Of a DNA stretch of 45,089 bases, positions 23,051-31,164 are shown piece after piece. The translations under genes and the position numbers were made by a program. Position 1 is the first letter of the stretch. Every line of letters begins with the position of its first letter. Source of the DNA: a virus; IMG/VR virus record IMGVR_UViG_3300036830_000564, positions 1 through 45,089 of that record. The stretch is one strand, 5' to 3'. The notes beneath the pieces were generated by a model that worked only from the letters and a program-made list of their open reading frames with translations, did no database searches and had not been told where the DNA came from.

Positions 23051-25651
23051 TCACGACCCCTGCTGTTTGGTCAGCCCGCGGTAATCGAGGGCCTTGACGG
23101 CAAAGGCCTGGTAGATGCGGTAGGCGATCGCCAGGCGGTCGAAACTCACCTGCTGATCGAGCATCGGGCTTTCCAGTCCTTGCAGGTAGGCGTATTCGAC
23201 CGTGTCGCAATCGTTGGGGTCGACGGCGAAGTAGTAGGCCACGTCGGAGCCGTTCGTGGCCGAGGCGCCCAACTGCGCGTCGAACACCGGTTGCAGCTCG
23301 TTTTCCCAGATGTTCTTGACGCCCGAGTTCGTGCTGGCCGGGTCGGCGCTCGATCCCAGGAGCTGCAGGACGGTGCCCCGCAGGGCCGGGGGCGCGAGCA
23401 CGAATTTGGGCTCGAGGCCCAGGATCGTTTGCGATGATACGCCCGTCTGCTGCGCCAGCTGCGTATACATCGTGTTGAAATTGGCGACGGTCGGCGGCAG
23501 CACGCCCGTCGTCAGATTCTTATGAGTGTTGGCGTCGAACACGGCGATCGAGTCGTTGCCCAGCGCGGCATTGTCGTTGATGACGCCGTACGCCAGCTTG
23601 TTCTGCTTGCGGCGCATGGCGCGACCCTGTTTGACCGGGATCTCGGAGAAGGCCGAGAAGCGGTCGTTGACGATCGACTGCCACGAGATCGAAAAGCGTT
23701 CGCCCCACACGACGAGCTTGTACTGCTCGGCGCCGTCGCTGAGGGTCGTTTCCTCGAATTCGCCGTCCTCGGGAATCACGCGCGGATCGGGCAGCTCGCC
23801 GCCGATCACGCGATGCACGGCCTTGAAGTCCTGAATCGACTCGGCCTGCTTCATCCACACCTGGAAAGTCGTGTTGACTTCCATGTAGGACCGGCGGAGC
23901 GTGGCGTTCTGCGCGTCGAGCAGAATGTTCGAAAACATCCCCGACACGTTGTAAGCCGGATCGCCGGCCGAGATGCCCATCTCGCCCAGCGGTTTTCCCA
24001 GGATGGCCAGGGCCAATTCGGCCTTGGACAGGTTGCGGGCCACGTGCGAGGGGATGCCGGCCAGCGTCAGACATTCTTCGGCCAACCGCAGCATGTTCGA
24101 GATGCCGTGCTCGCGGCGGACGCTGGGCTTCCAGGCCACCACCGAATTCGTATTGCGGTCGAAGATCCGCTCGGGCAGGTTCTGCTGCCAGGTGCGGCAC
24201 AACAGCGCGTCGCGGGCCGCCACGCGGAACTTGTCGCGAGCTTCGAGCGTGACGGCCACGGTGGGACCTGCGGGAGGGTTCGCAGCCGCCGAGGCCTGGT
24301 TGATCCGGGCCAGGACGGTCGCCGTGCTGATCGCGGCGGCCTGGGGCAAGAGCTCGCCCTGGAGGGCCAGCTTGGCCTCGGCCGACAGCGGGGCCAGGGC
24401 GATCGCCGCGCACAGATCGACGGCTCCCATGCCGGCAGCGGCGGCCGGCGCGGCGCCGAGGGGGGCAACGGCGGCCGCGGTCGGGGCCGCGGCCGGCGTG
24501 GGGGCCGTCGGAATCGGAGCGGGCGCCGGCGTCAAAGCGGCGACGACGGCGGCCGGATCGGTCGGCACAGCCAGATTCTTGCCGGCAAAATAACCGGCCA
24601 GAATCAGTTGGGCATTGGCGGCGGTAACGTCGGCTCCGCACAGGCGGGCGAGGATCATGGCCGTGAGGATCTGCGGGTTCATCCCTGACTCCGTTTCAAT
24701 GGCGAGAAGTGTGGAGGTGGAAGCGACGTCGCTGGCTGATGGTGCAGCGGCGACGGGAACGGGAACGCTGGCGGCGTGCGGTGCGGACGGGGACGGCCCC
24801 GCGCCGAATTCGCCCAACACCGTGTCGAGCGTGGCGATGCGGTCGATGAGCCCCACGCGCTGGGCATCGGCGGCCAGGAGCATCCGCCCCTGGCCGAAAT
24901 CGGATTCCACGCGGGCGGCCGAGACGCCGCGGTATTTGGCGACCGAGCCCACGAAGTTCGCGTGGATCGTATCGATCTTGGAGCGGATCGCCGTTTGAGC
25001 GGCGTCGCTCAGAGGCTCGTGAGGATTGCCTTCGGCCTTGAAAGTGCTGCTTTTGATGATCGTGCGCTTGACGCCCCGTTTGCCGTCGGCAGCGCTGTTG
25101 TCGGTGTGGATCGTCAGCACGCCGATCGAGCCCACCTGGGCGGACGGGGTGGCGATGACCTTGTCGGCCGCGGCGGAAATCCAGTAAGCGGCGGACCCCA
25201 TTTCCGCATTCGCGACGGCCACGATCGGCTTTTGGCCGCGGGCCGAGAAAATCTTGTCGGCCAGCTCGGGGACGCCGGCCACGGCGCCGCCGCCGGAGTC
25301 GACATTCAGCACAATGGCCGAAACCGAATCGTCGGCCATCGCCCGGTCGAAGGCTTTCCCGAACAGCTCGGTCGAAGTCCCCCCGGAAATGTCGTTCATC
25401 GCATTGATGCGATGCGAGATCAGCCCCGACAGATTGAGCAGGGCCACGCGCGACTCGGCCGGCGCGGCGGCCGGCATGGCAAACGATCCCGCCCGGCCGG
25501 CGGCGACGCGGCTGTCGATTTCGTCGCGGGTCAGGGAGATTCCCTCGAGCCGCAGATCGAGCACGGCCTGCATTTGTTCGAAGCGGGCCGGCGTGATGGC
25601 CCACACCGATTCGAACACCAGGGCCACCAGGTTGCGGTATTTCTTTTTCAT
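23051..25651 (-). CDS. S49 (SppA/ClpP-like) head protease fused to major capsid protein
   Basis: The frame runs to 25876, but I start at ATG 25651 (MKKKYRN), overlapping the portal stop by four bases. The 866-aa protein has an S49 peptidase domain (about 65-300): oxyanion-type VDSGGG at 117-122, Ser153 in MGSAAYW, Lys205 in SSTFKAEGNP; the 52-residue Ser-Lys spacing is that of Bacillus SppA. A Pro/Ala-rich linker (about 300-430) leads to an HK97-type capsid domain (about 445-866, for example GGELPDPRVIPEDGEFEE, AVKALDYRGLTKQ). Phage head proteases process the prohead; fusion to the capsid protein is known in some phages. Here each subunit would carry its own protease. The domain border is approximate. 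Confidence 0.85.
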   Translation of the reverse strand: MKKKYRNLVALVFESVWAITPARFEQMQAVLDLRLEGISLTRDEIDSRVAAGRAGSFAMPAAAPAESRVALLNLSGLISHRINAMNDISGGTSTELFGKAFDRAMADDSVSAIVLNVDSGGGAVAGVPELADKIFSARGQKPIVAVANAEMGSAAYWISAAADKVIATPSAQVGSIGVLTIHTDNSAADGKRGVKRTIIKSSTFKAEGNPHEPLSDAAQTAIRSKIDTIHANFVGSVAKYRGVSAARVESDFGQGRMLLAADAQRVGLIDRIATLDTVLGEFGAGPSPSAPHAASVPVPVAAAPSASDVASTSTLLAIETESGMNPQILTAMILARLCGADVTAANAQLILAGYFAGKNLAVPTDPAAVVAALTPAPAPIPTAPTPAAAPTAAAVAPLGAAPAAAAGMGAVDLCAAIALAPLSAEAKLALQGELLPQAAAISTATVLARINQASAAANPPAGPTVAVTLEARDKFRVAARDALLCRTWQQNLPERIFDRNTNSVVAWKPSVRREHGISNMLRLAEECLTLAGIPSHVARNLSKAELALAILGKPLGEMGISAGDPAYNVSGMFSNILLDAQNATLRRSYMEVNTTFQVWMKQAESIQDFKAVHRVIGGELPDPRVIPEDGEFEETTLSDGAEQYKLVVWGERFSISWQSIVNDRFSAFSEIPVKQGRAMRRKQNKLAYGVINDNAALGNDSIAVFDANTHKNLTTGVLPPTVANFNTMYTQLAQQTGVSSQTILGLEPKFVLAPPALRGTVLQLLGSSADPASTNSGVKNIWENELQPVFDAQLGASATNGSDVAYYFAVDPNDCDTVEYAYLQGLESPMLDQQVSFDRLAIAYRIYQAFAVKALDYRGLTKQQGS

Positions 25652-27399
25652 CGTGCACCCCCCGCTTTGACCGGCTTTTTCTGCGGGGGCGGAACCGGAG
25701 CTCGCGGGGCCGCGGGAGCCGTCCGCGTGGTGCGCGTCGGTGCGGCGGCGGGGGGTTCGTCGGGAGTCGCGGCCACGGGTTCGGCGGTCGCATCGGCCGA
25801 GTCGATCAGCAGCGGCAGCCCGAACGCTTGGCGCTTCGCCATTTCCTTGGCCTGCTGCTCGAGCTTGGCCTCCCAATCGCCCCCTTCCTCGCCCACGATG
25901 TCTTCGAGCGTCTGGGCGCCGATCGCCAGGCTGATCTGGTCGGCACGGCGGTCATCCAGCGGGTTGACGCTGGCCCAGCCCGGCGCGCGGTGGCGAACTT
26001 CCAGCCAGTCCTCGGGCGCGGCCATAAATTGCGATTGCGACGGGAAGCCGTCGATCCCGATCCGCGTGCAGATCTGCACGAACCGATACCAGACCGGGTT
26101 GCAGAACTTCGTGACGCAGAACTGCTGCATCTTGCGGAAGCGTTTGCGGTCGGCGTTGCCGGCGGCGCGGGTGTTCGAAAAGTTCGATCGTGAATAATCG
26201 CGAGTCAGCTCGCTTTCCGAGATGTGGATCCCGGAAGCGATCGAGCGTTCGATGAGCTGGATCCAGGGGAGCGAATCGGACTGCGGGACGTTCGGGCCGA
26301 CGGGGGCAATATTGTCGCCGGGACGGCCGCGCCAGATCATGCCGGGCGTCAGCTTGTCGAGCCGGTTGCCATAGGCGTCGGTGGCGCTGGATTCGTCGCC
26401 GTCCTCGGTGATCTCGTAATTCTGATCGTCGCTGTCCGTCAGCAGCATGTAGGCCCAGCTCGATTTCTGGTTGCTGGCGAACATCTCATTCGAGGTGTAA
26501 TAGCCGAGCTGCCACAGCCAGGTGATCACGGCGTGCAGCAGCGAATAGCCCCGGTTCTGCCCCACGCGACGGCGGAAAAAGCCGTAGACGCATTGGTCGG
26601 CCGGCAGGCGCAGGGGCTCGACCTGGCCGGCGGCCGAGTCGTTGGGGATGTGCGGCAAAATCCAATAGGCCGTGGGGCGTCCCGTGGCCGGATCGAACTC
26701 GATGCCGTTGATGATCGGATTGTTCGTCTTGGGGTTGCCCTTCCCCATGGCCAGGAAATTGTCGCGGTTCGAGGCGAACCGCTCTTCGGGGATCAGCTCG
26801 ATCGCCAGGGGCAGCGAACGGCCGTTGGCCCGGTCGCGGGGCAGCTCGACGAAATGCAGCAAACAGCCGCCCGCCTCGATGATTTCCTTGAGCCACAGGG
26901 CCTGCAGGCCGTAAATCGAATCATGGCCCGTGATGTCGGCCTGGGACGGCGCAAAAGCCGTCAGGCCGCCCCACACGCGCCACTGGCGGTCCCACAGCGC
27001 CCGCCGCTCCTCGTCGTCGAATTGGGCTTTGGGGGAAATCCCGCATTCGATGACGTTGCAGATGTAGGCGTCGACGGCGGCGGCGGCATAAGGATTGTTG
27101 ATGACCAGGTCGCGGGCTCGCTCGCGCATCACGCGCGAATCCTGCTGCAGCCGGTTGGGGCCGATCCCGCCCGGGTTCCAGTCTTCGGTGGCCCGGTCGA
27201 ACTTGCCCCCTTCGAAGCCGCCGCGGCCGCCGTTCGTGCCCTGGCCGATCGAATTCTGCCAGTCGTCGCCGGCGAAGAACTTTTCGGAATGCGAGCGTTT
27301 GCCGCGGATCTTGGGCGCCGGCGCGAAACCACGCTCGGCGTCCTGCAGGAAGCTGCGGAGCCGGGGCTCAATGTCGGGTTTGGCGATTGTGCGGGTCAT
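25648..27399 (-). CDS. Lambda-type portal protein
   Basis: A 583-aa protein with the lambda gpB-type portal signature, including VMRERARDLVINNPYAAAAV near 92-111, then IELIPEERFASNRDNFLA and ILPHIPNDSAAG-type segments. Portals form the 12-mer ring through which DNA enters and leaves the capsid. Position between the gpW-like gene and the head protease-capsid gene is that of lambda. The C-terminal Pro/Ala-rich tail (AAAPTRTTRTAPAAPRAP) is poorly conserved. Its stop overlaps the protease-capsid start by four bases, so expression is coupled. Confidence 0.9.
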   Translation of the reverse strand: MTRTIAKPDIEPRLRSFLQDAERGFAPAPKIRGKRSHSEKFFAGDDWQNSIGQGTNGGRGGFEGGKFDRATEDWNPGGIGPNRLQQDSRVMRERARDLVINNPYAAAAVDAYICNVIECGISPKAQFDDEERRALWDRQWRVWGGLTAFAPSQADITGHDSIYGLQALWLKEIIEAGGCLLHFVELPRDRANGRSLPLAIELIPEERFASNRDNFLAMGKGNPKTNNPIINGIEFDPATGRPTAYWILPHIPNDSAAGQVEPLRLPADQCVYGFFRRRVGQNRGYSLLHAVITWLWQLGYYTSNEMFASNQKSSWAYMLLTDSDDQNYEITEDGDESSATDAYGNRLDKLTPGMIWRGRPGDNIAPVGPNVPQSDSLPWIQLIERSIASGIHISESELTRDYSRSNFSNTRAAGNADRKRFRKMQQFCVTKFCNPVWYRFVQICTRIGIDGFPSQSQFMAAPEDWLEVRHRAPGWASVNPLDDRRADQISLAIGAQTLEDIVGEEGGDWEAKLEQQAKEMAKRQAFGLPLLIDSADATAEPVAATPDEPPAAAPTRTTRTAPAAPRAPVPPPQKKPVKAGGAR

Positions 27400-27446
27400 C
27401 AGGGGAAATGCTTAGCGCACGCGCCGCGGGGCGCTGGTAACAACTT

Positions 27447-27689
27447 TCAACGGGTGCGGCGGCCGAGCTTGCCGACGCGAACGCGGGAGCCGGATTGGAA
27501 GGAGATTTCACGCTTGAAAACGGAGCGCGCGTCTTGCAGAGCCTTCAGCGACGTGGCGAACTCCACGCGCTGGATCTTGCGGCCGTCGGGCAGCGCATAT
27601 TCCTGCACGTTGCAGTCGGCCAGGGCCAGGAGCAGGCCGCTGATCGCGGCTTCGGTCTGGTCGAGGAGGGTCTGCACGTCGATCGACAT
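27447..27689 (-). CDS. gpW-like head-tail joining protein
   Basis: I start at ATG 27689 (MSIDVQTLLDQTEAAISGLL), giving 80 aa. The protein is a short mixed alpha/beta unit: helix, then YALPDGRKIQRVEFATSLKAL, where LPDGRKIQRV resembles the gpW beta-hairpin, and a basic C-terminal tail (GSRVRVGKLGRRTR). Gene order terminase - gpW - portal is that of lambda, supporting the call. Confidence 0.65.
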   Translation of the reverse strand: MSIDVQTLLDQTEAAISGLLLALADCNVQEYALPDGRKIQRVEFATSLKALQDARSVFKREISFQSGSRVRVGKLGRRTR

Positions 27690-27806
27690 GCGGGGGCCTA
27701 TGGCACTGCGCCGCCGCGGCGGCAAGAGCCGTTTACCAGGGCGCGCGCCGGGGAATTCCGGACCGGGACGGGCGGAATTCGAAAATCAATGGCGCGCGGC
27801 GCGGCT

Positions 27807-28211
27807 TCAGAGCAAGAGCAGCCCGCGGAGCTGGTCGGCGAGGGCCCGCGCCTCTTTGGCATCGAACAGAATCACGCGGGGCTGGCCCGGTTCGACCGAC
27901 ACGTCTTCGCTGTCATCCAGGATTTTCACCAGGTCCTCGCACACCTGCTTGAGCGGGTCGGCGAATGAGCCCCGACGTTTCCAGGTTTCGCCGCAATCAT
28001 CGCATTTGCAGTATCGGGTTTTGCCGTCGGTCCGATACACCTTGGCCTCGTGTTTGGGGTGCTTCGGGCAGGTCGCTCCCTGGAACTTGAGCGCTTTGAA
28101 CGCGGCCCGGCGCTCCGCTCGGGCGGTATCTTCGGGCGCCGGAGCGGTATCATTTTTAGCATCGCCGGTCACGGGCTTTTCGGTCGCGGGCTTCTCGGTC
28201 TTGGTGGACAT
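27807..28211 (-). CDS. Zinc-ribbon protein next to terminase
   Basis: Start at ATG 28211 (MSTKTEKP). The 134-aa product has a charged, disordered N-terminus, a zinc ribbon with CPKHPKH (about 48-54) and CKCDDCGETW (about 68-77), and an acidic helical C-terminus (AKEARALADQLRGLLLL). The gene lies between large terminase and the gpW-like gene. It may bind DNA or assist packaging. Not a known named family. Confidence 0.6.
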   Translation of the reverse strand: MSTKTEKPATEKPVTGDAKNDTAPAPEDTARAERRAAFKALKFQGATCPKHPKHEAKVYRTDGKTRYCKCDDCGETWKRRGSFADPLKQVCEDLVKILDDSEDVSVEPGQPRVILFDAKEARALADQLRGLLLL

Positions 28212-28222
28212 GCGGGGATTCC

Positions 28223-30214
28223 TTAGCGAGAGGGGTTGAGACGGACGCGGGGGAAACGCTGTGGCGAGGCGCCGGACGGCCCAGGGAGAGCCGGGGCGCC
28301 CGAGCCGGGAGCGCGACGGGGAGCGCGGCGCGTCCGCGGCTTGGAGCCGCGCGTGGCCAGCATCAGGGCCGCGAACGCGTAACGGCGGCAATCGCGGTAA
28401 TCATTGGGGCTGTGTTCGTCGACCCGTTTCCAGCGTTCGCGGGGATTGTTGGACGTGTCGACGTCGGTCACCGGGGCGTCATTGAGCAGTTGCTCGAGGA
28501 AATCCTGATGTTCGCCCAGCGAACCGGCGAACAGCGTGGCCGCGCCGTCGTCGCCGGGTTTGAGGGTATAGAGCTGCTGATCGATCCAGTCTTGGGTTGA
28601 CTGCGTGTCAACCAGCGCGATCCGCTGGCCGGGCGACGTCGTGTTCGGGCCCAGGCGTTTGCGCGTGGCGTAGGCGTCCAGCGGCGACGAGGATCCCTTG
28701 CAGCCCAAGAGACGCTTCCGCTTGCGGCAGAAGCGATAGACGGCGGCCGGGCGATAGCCCGTGTCGAGCAGCGACAGCGACAGCCGCAGCGTCCCGCCGT
28801 CGGCGCAGGCGAAACGCCGGCTGAAGATCAGCTCGTCCAGCTCCTGCAGACTGCCGGCGGTGCCGTACGCGACCGTGTGCGAATTGAGCGTGGCGTTCCA
28901 GGCTTCGACGGCGAACACATAATGGTCTTCCTGTTTGTCCACGCCGCACGTGATCAGCGAGAAGCCGGCCGGGACGATTTCCGGCGCGGCGTCGACAATC
29001 AGCCGCTGGCCCAGCTGCTCCCAGGTCTGCTTGCGGGCCGCGTCTTCCCACGTCTGGGCGAACCATTGATTGACCATCGATCGGAGCGCCTGCTTCTTCG
29101 ACAGAGCCTCCAGAAACTTCTTGGCGAAATCGCCCCATTCGGGGATCTGCAGCGCGCACAGCGTGCTGAGCTGGTAGCTGGCCGTCTCCCCGTCGCGGAC
29201 CGCCGCACCGGTGACCCATTCGGCATGTTTCCAGCCGCGCCAGGAATATTCCCGGCGGCCTTCGGTGATCGCCAGGGCGACCTCGTCATTCACGCCGCAA
29301 CCCTCGGGGGCCCACGCGCCGCGGCGCATCATCCACAGCCGGTGCTCGCTGGCAATGCCGGCCCCGCAATGCCGGCAGACATAGCGCGCCGTCCGCCGCG
29401 CCAGCTCGGGATTGCGGCGGCCGTCGGGCGCTTCGTCCCATTTGATGCCATATTGGACTTCGCCGCCGCCGAATTCGATCACCTGATACCGCCGGCAGTG
29501 CGGGCAGGGGCAATAGTAGCTGGCGTTCCAGCCCAGGAGGCGCAGGCGTTCGATGCGCGATTTGCCTTTCACCGTGGGCGTGCCTTCGGCGATCACCTTG
29601 CGGAACATGTAATCGTCGTTGAAGCGGTCCAGAAACAGATCGAACGGATCGCCCTCGGTCGACGTCGACGAATGCTCCCATTTGTCGATTTCTGTGCCGT
29701 GCCCCACGACGGCCTTTTTGTCGGCCAGGGTCGAGGCCGATTTGGCCCAGCCCACGAACATCTTGCAGCCGGTGAATTCGACCAGGTCTTGCTTTTGCAA
29801 GCGGAGGTGGCGCGCCAGCAGCGTGCGGAGGGTCGGGCTTTTGCGTACCATCTCGTACAGCCGCTGCACCTGTTCGCGCCCCAGCTTCTCGCGCGGCGAG
29901 GCGAACATCATCGGGGCGGGATTTGTGGCCGCCGTTTTGCAGCAGCAGCATTGGCCGAAAAAGGTCTTCCCCAGGCGGACGCCCCATTGCAGGACAATCA
30001 TGCGGACGAGGTGATCGTCGAAGGCGTCCATCGGGCCGCCCGGGGCGCTGATGTGGGGATATGTCGCCCGGTCGTACGGCCGTCCCAGGTCGGTCACCAC
30101 GTTGGCCTCGGCCCACGACAGCATGCGGACCGCCGGCGGCGGCTGGAACGCCTGCCAGCACTCCGCGAAATCGCGGGTGTCGTTCAGGTCGGGGAGCTGG
30201 CAGGTGTCGAGCAT
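28223..30214 (-). CDS. Terminase large subunit (GpA type)
   Basis: Lambda GpA-type packaging motor and nuclease. I start at ATG 30214 (MLDTCQLPD), giving 663 aa; the stop of the interrupted zinc-ribbon gene overlaps it by one base (TGATG), so translation was once coupled. A longer frame to 30430 includes IS sequence. The N-terminal ATPase has a P-loop-like LQWGVRLGKT at 75-84 followed by four consecutive cysteines; then come zinc-type pairs CPCPHC and CRHCGAG (about 240-285) and the C-terminal nuclease half. The C-terminal 40 residues are Arg/Pro-rich (PRTRRAPRRAPGSGAP) and probably disordered. Confidence 0.9.
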   Translation of the reverse strand: MLDTCQLPDLNDTRDFAECWQAFQPPPAVRMLSWAEANVVTDLGRPYDRATYPHISAPGGPMDAFDDHLVRMIVLQWGVRLGKTFFGQCCCCKTAATNPAPMMFASPREKLGREQVQRLYEMVRKSPTLRTLLARHLRLQKQDLVEFTGCKMFVGWAKSASTLADKKAVVGHGTEIDKWEHSSTSTEGDPFDLFLDRFNDDYMFRKVIAEGTPTVKGKSRIERLRLLGWNASYYCPCPHCRRYQVIEFGGGEVQYGIKWDEAPDGRRNPELARRTARYVCRHCGAGIASEHRLWMMRRGAWAPEGCGVNDEVALAITEGRREYSWRGWKHAEWVTGAAVRDGETASYQLSTLCALQIPEWGDFAKKFLEALSKKQALRSMVNQWFAQTWEDAARKQTWEQLGQRLIVDAAPEIVPAGFSLITCGVDKQEDHYVFAVEAWNATLNSHTVAYGTAGSLQELDELIFSRRFACADGGTLRLSLSLLDTGYRPAAVYRFCRKRKRLLGCKGSSSPLDAYATRKRLGPNTTSPGQRIALVDTQSTQDWIDQQLYTLKPGDDGAATLFAGSLGEHQDFLEQLLNDAPVTDVDTSNNPRERWKRVDEHSPNDYRDCRRYAFAALMLATRGSKPRTRRAPRRAPGSGAPALPGPSGASPQRFPRVRLNPSR

Positions 30215-30273
30215 CAAAGGCGGGGCGCGGCTTTCGGAGCTTCGACCTGGGTCGAACCGCAGCCGGGGCATGT

Positions 30274-30281
30274 TTCGGAAT
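30274..30281. repeat. Left 8-bp target site duplication
   Basis: TTCGGAAT immediately outside the left IS end; the identical 8-mer lies outside the right end at 32208-32215. Eight-base duplication is the rule for IS1595-type transposition. Confidence 0.9.
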
Positions 30282-30305
30282 GGCACTGATATACTTAACG
30301 CAGAA
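30282..30305. repeat. IS left terminal inverted repeat (24 bp)
   Basis: Begins GGCACTGATATACTT and ends GCAGAA. Twenty of 24 bases match the reverse complement of the right end (32184-32207). Confidence 0.9.
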
Positions 30306-30340
30306 CTTTTGGAAAATTCTCGGAATTCCGGTTTATGTAC

Positions 30341-30368
30341 TTGACGCAGAATGTCCGATTGGTATAAT
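30341..30368 (+). promoter_or_regulatory. Near-consensus sigma-70 promoter of the IS passenger genes
   Basis: TTGACG at 30341-30346 and TATAAT at 30363-30368 with a 16-base spacer. It is followed by a structured leader and the GTG start at 30444. The -35 overlaps a second copy of the IS end motif (TACTTGACGCAGAA). Confidence 0.75.
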
Positions 30369-30381
30369 AAGATCATGACAC

Positions 30382-30435
30382 GCAGGAAATACCTGCAACG
30401 GCCCGGCGAAACCGGGAGTTCCTTTGGCAAAGGAG
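30382..30435 (+). promoter_or_regulatory. Three-hairpin leader occluding the ribosome-binding site
   Basis: Three adjacent hairpins: GCAGG-AAATA-CCTGC (30382-30396), CCCGG-CGAAA-CCGGG (30402-30416) and CCTTT-GGC-AAAGG (30421-30433). The third includes most of the AGGAG ribosome-binding site at 30431-30435, nine bases before GTG 30444. It could control translation of the passenger gene, as a leader RNA. Confidence 0.6.
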
Positions 30436-30443
30436 AGTGACTC

Positions 30444-30704
30444 GTGATTACTTCCGTGACTGTGAAAATCGACTACGAAAATAACGCAGAAGAGTTCTGG
30501 GCTGCGTTCGCACAAGAGTACCCGAAGCTCCGAGAGAGCGACCCAGAGACCTTTGAGGCGTGCAAAAAGATAGCTGCCGACAAGGAAGTTGAGCTTCTGG
30601 ACGCCGAGGCGATCCAGAACTTTACGACTTTCGTCGAATCGCTCCCTGGATTCACCGGCGGCCCGAAATTCGCTCCCACCGCGTTGATCTTCCAGGCCCA
30701 ATAA
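30444..30704 (+). CDS. IS passenger protein 1, unknown
   Basis: An 86-aa protein starting at GTG 30444, eight bases after an AGGAG site. It is acidic and probably helical: EEFWAAFAQEYPKLRESD, then FEACKKIAADKEVELLDAEA, with a hydrophobic Phe/Pro-rich end. No recognised domain. It has its own promoter and leader and is closed by a terminator-like RNA structure, so it is a self-contained cassette within the IS. Codon use and lower GC compared with neighbours support transfer. Confidence 0.6.
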   Translation: MITSVTVKIDYENNAEEFWAAFAQEYPKLRESDPETFEACKKIAADKEVELLDAEAIQNFTTFVESLPGFTGGPKFAPTALIFQAQ

Positions 30705-30715
30705 CCGGCACACTC

Positions 30716-30781
30716 CCCGCACCGATCCGACTCGCCAAGTCGATCCGTTGATGCCGCAAGGCGATCGGTGCGGGACTTTTT
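30716..30781 (+). terminator. Three-way-junction terminator-like RNA
   Basis: A 12-bp perfect outer stem, CCCGCACCGATC (30716-30727) with GATCGGTGCGGG (30763-30774), encloses two small hairpins: CGACT-CGCCA-AGTCG (30728-30742) and GCC-GCAA-GGC (30753-30762, a GNRA tetraloop). T5 follows at 30777-30781. This is a structured intrinsic terminator, possibly with an independent RNA role. Confidence 0.65.
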
Positions 30782-30795
30782 GCGAGGCTGAACCA

Positions 30796-31164
30796 GTGTC
30801 AGCGAATTCCATAATTGCTCGTGAGTGGTCTGCGGCTGACGATTCGCTTCTCGTGGAGAAATATCGCCGGGGTACTGTCAGTGAAATTGCGGCGACTCTT
30901 CGGAGATCGAAATCGGCTGTTCGGCAGCGAGCTGCCTTTCTTGGAATCACGCCGTACCGAAGATCGAAAAGGCGTGTCAATCTAAAAAAGGGAAGACTCT
31001 TTGGCAGCCTTAGTGTTATTTCCTTTGCTGGAATCAACGCAAGGACGGAGGCAACCTGGAATTGTAAGTGTGTCTGCGGTGAAACAGTTGTTAGAAGCTC
31101 CACTAAATTATTGCGCGGCAAAGTAATCAGTTGCGGCTGCGCCAGGAAAGGCAGAAAAAAGTGA
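30796..31164 (+). CDS. IS passenger protein 2: HTH and cysteine-cluster DNA-binding protein
   Basis: I prefer GTG 30796 over ATG 30748 because the latter falls inside the terminator structure. The 122-aa product has a Myb/SANT-like helix-turn-helix (WSAADDSLLVEKYRRGTVSE, then IAATLRRSKSAVRQRAAFLG) and a C-terminal Cys cluster (WNCKCVCGETVV, then ISCGCARK) resembling small modules found in phage DNA-binding and homing-related proteins. It overlaps the transposase start GTG 31161 by four bases, so it is translated in step with it. It may help target or regulate transposition. Confidence 0.65.
   Translation: MSANSIIAREWSAADDSLLVEKYRRGTVSEIAATLRRSKSAVRQRAAFLGITPYRRSKRRVNLKKGRLFGSLSVISFAGINARTEATWNCKCVCGETVVRSSTKLLRGKVISCGCARKGRKK

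Noticed and set aside
26224-28239. Long plus-strand frame of 671 codons
   Set aside because: It is antisense to the portal, gpW-like and zinc-ribbon genes, whose family features are clear.
28877-30289. Plus-strand frame of 470 codons
   Set aside because: Antisense to the large terminase with no family features of its own.
31131-31160. Earlier start of the transposase
   Set aside because: It adds MRLRQERQKK from sequence that codes the end of the previous protein; GTG 31161 with a GTGA overlap fits better.
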